The translations under genes were made by a program, and so were the position numbers. The notes beneath the pieces are model-generated. The model saw only the letters and a list, made by a program, of their open reading frames with translations. It was not told where the DNA came from and did no database searches. A stretch of DNA of 64,000 bases, from NCBI RefSeq assembly GCF_017526105.1, contig NZ_CP071839.1:4146001-4210000 (forward strand). Direction: 5' to 3'. Origin of the DNA: Streptomyces cyanogenus (GTDB lineage: Bacteria > Actinomycetota > Actinomycetes > Streptomycetales > Streptomycetaceae). Of this stretch, positions 59,914 to 64,000 are shown one piece after another (the first letter of the stretch is position 1; each line of letters starts with the position of its first letter).

Positions 59914-60831
59914 TCACCGGACCGGCGCCGCCAGCGGCCACCGGACGCCCGTCAGCTCCTCCGACAGCGTCCACAGCCGCCGGGCCGCCGCCGGATCGCT
60001 CGCCGCGGCGCTGCGGCCGACCAGGGTCGGGGCGCCGCGCATCTCGGCGGGACCGTCGGGGCCGACGTAGGCCGCGCCGGGCAGGTCCTGGGTGGCCGCG
60101 TAGAGGGTGGGCAGGGCACCGGCCTCCTCGTCCTGGGCGAGGAACCGGTTGCCGGCCACCATGAACGCCCTGGCCAGGGGGTTCGCGGCGTGGCTCTGGA
60201 GGTTGGTGGCCGACCAGCCGGGATGGGCGGCCAGGGCCCGTACGCCGGACCCGGCCTCGGTCAGGCGGCGCTGGAGTTCCAGGGTGAACAGCAGGTTCGC
60301 CAGCTTGGACTGGGCGTAGGCGCGGGCGGGGCTGTAGGTCCCGCGCAGGTTCACGTCCTCGAAGTGGATCACCTTGTCGCCCCAGCGGTGCGCGCCGGAG
60401 GACACGGTCACCACCCGGTCGGTCACGTGAGGCAGCAGCAGGTTGGTCAGCGCGAAGTGCCCCAGGTGGTTGGTGGCGAACTGCATCTCGAAGCCCTGCT
60501 TCGTGCGCTGCTCCGGCAGCATCATCACACCCGCGTTGTTGATCAGCAGGTCCAGCGGGCGGTCCCAGCCGGCGGCGAACTCGCGCACCGAGTCGAGGTC
60601 CGCGAGGTCCAGCCGGCGCACCTCGGTACTGCCGGTCACCCGCGCCGCCGCGGCACCGCCCCGGGCGAGGTCCCGTACCGCGAACACCACGTGCGCCCCG
60701 GCCCCGGCCAGCGCCCGGGCGGCGGCGAAGCCGATACCGCTGTTGGCGCCGGTGATCACGGCCGTGCGGCCGGTCAGGTCGGGGAGGCGGGTCGCGTTCC
60801 ACTTGCCGCGCTTGGCGGTCGTATCAGTCAT
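59914..60831 (-). CDS. Short-chain dehydrogenase/reductase (retinol-dehydrogenase-like)
   Basis: A 305-residue SDR: cofactor motif TGANSGIG, NNAGVMM, catalytic Ser in VTVSSGAHRW and YAQSK (YxxxK). The C-terminal part SDPAAARRLWTLSEELTGV is typical of the light-dependent-reductase/retinol dehydrogenase-like group. It is divergent from a TetR gene. TACATT (60838-60843, minus) ends 6 nt before the ATG, suggesting a leaderless mRNA. Confidence 0.9.
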   Translation of the reverse strand: MTDTTAKRGKWNATRLPDLTGRTAVITGANSGIGFAAARALAGAGAHVVFAVRDLARGGAAAARVTGSTEVRRLDLADLDSVREFAAGWDRPLDLLINNAGVMMLPEQRTKQGFEMQFATNHLGHFALTNLLLPHVTDRVVTVSSGAHRWGDKVIHFEDVNLRGTYSPARAYAQSKLANLLFTLELQRRLTEAGSGVRALAAHPGWSATNLQSHAANPLARAFMVAGNRFLAQDEEAGALPTLYAATQDLPGAAYVGPDGPAEMRGAPTLVGRSAAASDPAAARRLWTLSEELTGVRWPLAAPVR

Positions 60832-60837
60832 ACCCCC

Positions 60838-60886
60838 AATGTAGGCAGCGCCAACAATGCTGTCAACGACAACATCGCGATACGAT
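60838..60886. promoter_or_regulatory. Divergent promoters of the SDR and TetR genes
   Basis: Minus-strand TACATT (60838-60843) and plus-strand TACGAT (60881-60886) are -10 hexamers placed 6 and 7 nt from their start codons. Between them lies TGTC-AAC-GACA (60861-60871), a short palindrome that could be the TetR operator covering both promoters. Confidence 0.6.
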
Positions 60887-60893
60887 GATGCGC

Positions 60894-61490
60894 ATGCCCA
60901 CGAGCCGCCCCTACCACCACGGAGACCTGCGCGCCGCCCTGCTCAGGAGCGCCGAGCGCACTCTGCGCGACAAGGGGGTCGGGGCGCTCTCGCTGCGCGA
61001 ACTGGCCCGGGACACCGGCGTCAGCCACGCCGCCCCGGGCCGGCACTTCAAGGACAAGCAGGCCCTGCTCGACGCCCTGGCCCTGGACGGGTACGAGCGC
61101 CTCAACCAGGCCCTCGCCACCGCCGCCGGCCGCACGGAACCCGCCCTCGAACAGCGGATGACGGCCCTGGCCCGCGCCTACCTGGGCTTCGCCGTCGAGA
61201 ACCCCGAACTGCTCGAGCTGATGTTCGCGCGCAAGCACGACCCCGACCGGACCGCCCAGCTCGCGGCGGCCGTCGACCGCTCCCTCGGCACCTTCACCCG
61301 GCTGGTCGCGGACGCCCAGGAGCGCGGCGAGATCGTCCAGGGCGACCCCGAGCGCATCACCACCGTGGCCGCCGCGAGCCTGCACGGTCTGGCCGCCCTG
61401 ATCGCCGGCTGCGCCCTCGACGCGACGGAGGCCCTGGCCGGCCTGGAGGAGCACGTCCACCTCCTGCTGCACGGCCTGCGCCCCCGCTGA
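60894..61490 (+). CDS. TetR-family regulator
   Basis: A 198-residue regulator beginning MPTSRPYHHGDLRAALLRSA, with helix-turn-helix LRELARDTGVSHAAPGRHFKDKQALL. The C-terminal domain resembles the WHG type (LMFARKHDP, LHGLAALIAG). The ATG at 60894 follows TACGAT by 7 nt; two ATGs just upstream are less likely. Probably represses the divergent SDR gene. Confidence 0.88.
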   Translation: MPTSRPYHHGDLRAALLRSAERTLRDKGVGALSLRELARDTGVSHAAPGRHFKDKQALLDALALDGYERLNQALATAAGRTEPALEQRMTALARAYLGFAVENPELLELMFARKHDPDRTAQLAAAVDRSLGTFTRLVADAQERGEIVQGDPERITTVAAASLHGLAALIAGCALDATEALAGLEEHVHLLLHGLRPR

Positions 61491-61565
61491 CCCGTGAGAA
61501 CATCGACGCGACGCCTCACCCGACCAGCCGTCAGAAACCGTGCGGCGCGCAAAGGGGGTCAACGA

Positions 61566-61652
61566 CGGAACCACACGAAGGTTCCGGTCGGACCTCGTTG
61601 CCCGGCGTGACCTGCCGTGATACACAGAGTGACCGTACGGGCTATTCGTACG
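61566..61652. other. Hairpin and palindrome in the gap before the T4SS-like cluster
   Basis: CGGAACC-N7-GGTTCCG (61566-61586) is a perfect 7-bp stem 75 bp after the TetR gene, possibly its terminator. CGTACG-N7-CGTACG (61634-61652) is a palindrome nearer the next gene and may be an operator. The rest of the 287-bp gap shows nothing else. Confidence 0.45.
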
Positions 61653-61777
61653 AAACCCGCCAGTTTCAATGACGTCAAGTCGACATACGTTGGCGGCGTT
61701 GTCGGCGACAATGAGGCCTGACCTCTGCACAACCGCAGGGGCACACGCGGAACTACCCACCAGGGGCGGTGACTTAC

Positions 61778-62086
61778 ATGCTCTTTGCGGCCGACAAGGG
61801 AGACATCAACACCATCATCGGCGGGATCGCTCCGGACTGGGGCCCCTTCGGCAGCCTGGGCAACGAGGCCAAGGTGATGATCGAGGTGGTCATGGCCGTG
61901 GCCATCCTCCTCTGCCTCGGCATCGCGGTGTGGGGCGCGGCGAAGCAGCGCATCGGCGCCACGGCCCTCCGGGACACCTTCAGCGCGGAACAGGGCAAGG
62001 GCCTCATCATCGCCGGCCTCACCGGGGTGTTCATCATCGGGTCCCTCGGCACACTGTTCACCATCGTGTACGGCATGGCGGTATAG
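61778..62086 (+). CDS. Small two-helix membrane protein, VirB2/pilin-like
   Basis: A 102-residue protein with an acidic N-terminal segment (MLFAADKGDINTIIGG), a first helix (about 34-54), a short polar loop with KQRIGATALRDTFSAEQG, and a second helix (75-100). Size and two-helix layout resemble VirB2-like subunits at the start of T4SS operons; sequence identity to VirB2 is not claimed. AGGGGCGG precedes the ATG. First gene of a cluster resembling the S. coelicolor cmd genes. Confidence 0.75.
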   Translation: MLFAADKGDINTIIGGIAPDWGPFGSLGNEAKVMIEVVMAVAILLCLGIAVWGAAKQRIGATALRDTFSAEQGKGLIIAGLTGVFIIGSLGTLFTIVYGMAV

Positions 62087-62249
62087 CCCCGGCCCCTCCC
62101 GGCCCTCGCCCGTCCCCTCCACCCCACCCGTCCGTCGTGCCCACCGGCTGAGGTTGCGTTTCCCTGATGTCGAGTCACCACACCGCGCCCGCGCGGGAAC
62201 CAGCACGGCTACCGTCGTATGTCTACGAGGGTGAGGGAGCGCAGACGGC

Positions 62250-63077
62250 ATGAGTCCCGGAGACGAACAGGGCTACACCGACTACCCCGAGACGGGCCAC
62301 ACCCGAACCCGCCTCCCCGACCCCGACCCCTACGGCGGCGCCCCCCGCCGCCCCCACCGCTCCTCCTCCCGCAGCCTCGTCACGGTGGTAGGCGTAGTGG
62401 TCCTCCTCATCGCCGCCATCGCTTTCGCCAACAGGGGGGACGACGCGGCCGGGGACGACGCGACCACCAAGGGCTCCCAGCCGAGAGCGGCATCGACGGC
62501 AGCCAGTGGGACCAAACCGGTCGACACGAAAACCGGCAACATCCCGAGCGGGTTCCCACACACGAATGAGGGAGCGCAGAGCGCGGCGGCGAACTATGCG
62601 GTGGCGTTGGGGTCGGCCGAGATGTTCACCAAGTCCGGTAGGGACTCCATCCTGCAGGCCATCATCACTCCGGACAGGGTGGCGAGTTCCGAGGCGGCGT
62701 TCGACAAGGCGTACACCTCAGCCTTCAACAAAAGCCTCGGCCTGAACGACGACGGCACCGCTCCGAAGGGCTATACGTTCGTTTCCCGCACGAGTCCCAT
62801 CGGCACGAAGATCACCGAGTCAACCGGCGACACGGCCACGGTCGAGGTCTGGTGCAGCGGCCTGCTCGGTCTCGCGGGCGAGAATTCCACGAACCCGGTT
62901 ACCAACAGCTGGTTCACCATCACGATGAAACTCGAGTGGGCAGCCGGCGACTGGAAGATCATCACGCATTCCCAGAAGGAGGGCCCCGCGCCTGTTCCCG
63001 GCGACGACAGGGCCTCCAGTGCCGACGAGATGTCGAAGGCCGTCGATGAGTACGGAGGGTTCACCTATGCCCGCTAA
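62250..63077 (+). CDS. Single-pass membrane protein with external NTF2-like domain (VirB8/TcpC-like)
   Basis: A 275-residue protein: Pro/Asp-rich cytoplasmic tail (1-42), one helix (about 43-62), a Thr/Ser/Ala linker and an external domain with AAANYAVALGSAEMF, then DTATVEVWCSGLLGL, SWFTITMKLEWAAGDWKI and HSQKEGPAPV. The alternating beta pattern ending in W..GDWKI is reminiscent of the NTF2-like fold of VirB8 and TcpC channel proteins. Its stop lies 8-11 nt inside the next gene, so the two are coupled. Codon third positions are a little less GC-biased than neighbours. Confidence 0.7.
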   Translation: MSPGDEQGYTDYPETGHTRTRLPDPDPYGGAPRRPHRSSSRSLVTVVGVVVLLIAAIAFANRGDDAAGDDATTKGSQPRAASTAASGTKPVDTKTGNIPSGFPHTNEGAQSAAANYAVALGSAEMFTKSGRDSILQAIITPDRVASSEAAFDKAYTSAFNKSLGLNDDGTAPKGYTFVSRTSPIGTKITESTGDTATVEVWCSGLLGLAGENSTNPVTNSWFTITMKLEWAAGDWKIITHSQKEGPAPVPGDDRASSADEMSKAVDEYGGFTYAR

Positions 63078-64000
63078 CCGCCGCGTACTCACGCTGACCG
63101 CCGCGGTCACCGCGGTCCAAACAGCCGCGGTTCTCACGGCCGCGCGTGCCTTCGCCGCTCCCACGCCCCCGTCCTCACCTTCACCCACCCCCACACCCAC
63201 TGCCACGAAGAGCAGTGACACCTGCGGCCTGATCCACGGCGCCGCCCGAGAGTTCTGCGAAAAGGACAACGGCTCCTCCGGCGGATCCCCCGGCAGAGGA
63301 GCCACCAACCCCCTCACCGAGACCCTCGACCCCCTCTCCTCCCTCGCCAAGGGATGTGCGGACGCCGCGTCGTGGACCATCGGGAAGCTGAGTGACGCCG
63401 TGAAGGAGACCGCCAACGTCGACTTCACCAACCAGGCCTTTCTGAAGCAGTACGCCGTCGTCTTCGCCGCCTCCACGATCCTCACGCTGCTGCTGTGGCT
63501 GCTGGCCGTCGCCAAGCGAGCCGTGCGCGGCGTGCCGCTCACCACCGCGCTCTCGGAAGCCGTCGGCTTCCTCTGGCTCACCGTGCTGGCCTCCGCCTTC
63601 ACCCCCCTGATCCTGTACACCGTCGTCTCGGCGACGGACGGCGTCACGGACGTCCTCGCGAAGGCCACCGGCGACCAGGCCGACACATTCTTCGGCACCT
63701 TCTCCGGCGCCCTGAAGAAGGGCAACGACATCGGCGGCGGCCCGATCATGCTGATCGTCGTGTCCCTGGTCAGCATCCTCGCCGCCGGCATCCTCTGGCT
63801 GGAGCTGGTCATCCGCGCCGCCCTGCTCTACGTCGGCGCCCTCCTCGGCACCGTCGTCTACGCCGGCCTGGTCGACAAGAACCTCTGGGGCCATGTCCGC
63901 CGCTGGGCCGGCATCATGATCGCCGTCATCCTCGTCAAGCCGGTCATCGTGATCGTGCTCGGCCTCGCCGGCGCCCTCTCCGGCGACAGCGGCCCCGACG
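63067..64000 (+). CDS. Polytopic membrane protein, VirB6-like, truncated by the window edge
   Basis: The first 311 codons are present and the frame runs off the end. A signal peptide (to about residue 32, ARAFAAP) is followed by a Pro/Thr/Ser stretch, an external segment with two Cys (DTCGLIHGAAREFCEK) and then at least five hydrophobic helices (AVVFAASTILTLLLWLLAVAK; FLWLTVLASAFTPLILYTVV; IMLIVVSLVSILAAGILWLE; and further). This is the layout of VirB6/TcpH-type channel proteins in Gram-positive T4SS. Overlaps the upstream gene by 11 bp. Confidence 0.8.
   Translation, partial: MPANRRVLTLTAAVTAVQTAAVLTAARAFAAPTPPSSPSPTPTPTATKSSDTCGLIHGAAREFCEKDNGSSGGSPGRGATNPLTETLDPLSSLAKGCADAASWTIGKLSDAVKETANVDFTNQAFLKQYAVVFAASTILTLLLWLLAVAKRAVRGVPLTTALSEAVGFLWLTVLASAFTPLILYTVVSATDGVTDVLAKATGDQADTFFGTFSGALKKGNDIGGGPIMLIVVSLVSILAAGILWLELVIRAALLYVGALLGTVVYAGLVDKNLWGHVRRWAGIMIAVILVKPVIVIVLGLAGALSGDSGPD

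Overview
This window looks like a stretch of chromosome core from a Streptomyces species. The DNA is about 70% G+C with strong third-position GC bias. The gene order, recalled from memory and not searched, closely follows the Streptomyces coelicolor region around SCO4130-SCO4201. Recognisable landmarks are devA/devE, rsiG, nur, glnR, mshD, ppk, csoR, pitH1, pstSCAB and the membrane-protein cluster known as cmd. I see no rRNA, tRNA, CRISPR array, transposase or intact prophage.

Layout. 1-7.4 kb: an NlpC/P60 wall hydrolase, a response-regulator PP2C phosphatase, a block of three genes (DUF2516, HBHA-like, XRE regulator) and a divergent UvrA-like ATPase. 7.5-12.6 kb: a HelD-like helicase, a TetR regulator and a protein with two fused aminoglycoside-phosphotransferase-type kinase domains. 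12.6-16.4 kb: a developmental island with devB, devA, a small membrane protein, devE, a 46-codon micro-ORF and rsiG (c-di-GMP-loaded anti-sigma of WhiG). 16.5-22.6 kb: dtd, ygfZ, nur, small conserved genes, then a sulfurtransferase operon preceded by a Cys-containing leader peptide. 22.6-25.5 kb: an accessory cassette with a phage-like flavour, dominated by an Ig-like protein built from four 300-bp tandem repeats. 25.5-31.5 kb: a Gln/Tyr-rich membrane protein, MoaD-like protein, hydrolase, glnR, a LacI regulator and an HtrA-like protease. 31.5-35.6 kb: an MprAB-like two-component system, a MarR/NmrA divergent pair and a decayed pectinesterase. 35.6-41.9 kb: secreted 5'-nucleotidase, mshD and a GntR-ABC transporter operon. 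42-54 kb: a phosphate block with ppk, CHAD, Nudix, DUF47-Pit and pstSCAB with clear PHO boxes, interleaved with csoR and small genes. 54-61.5 kb: a FAD oxidase, PAP2 phosphatase, SLT-NlpC hydrolase, secreted protease and an SDR/TetR pair. 61.7-64 kb: the start of a type-IV-secretion-like membrane cluster that runs off the window.

The genes group around three themes: development and c-di-GMP signalling (devA, devE, rsiG, cmd-like genes), nutrient control (glnR, pst/ppk/Pit, nur, csoR) and the cell envelope (NlpC proteins, PAP2, HtrA with MprAB-like partner). Many genes here start 6-7 nt after a TAnnnT -10 hexamer and are probably translated from leaderless mRNAs. Several regulators sit beside convincing palindromic operators. 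Product calls rest on motifs read by eye from the translations; none was confirmed by database search.
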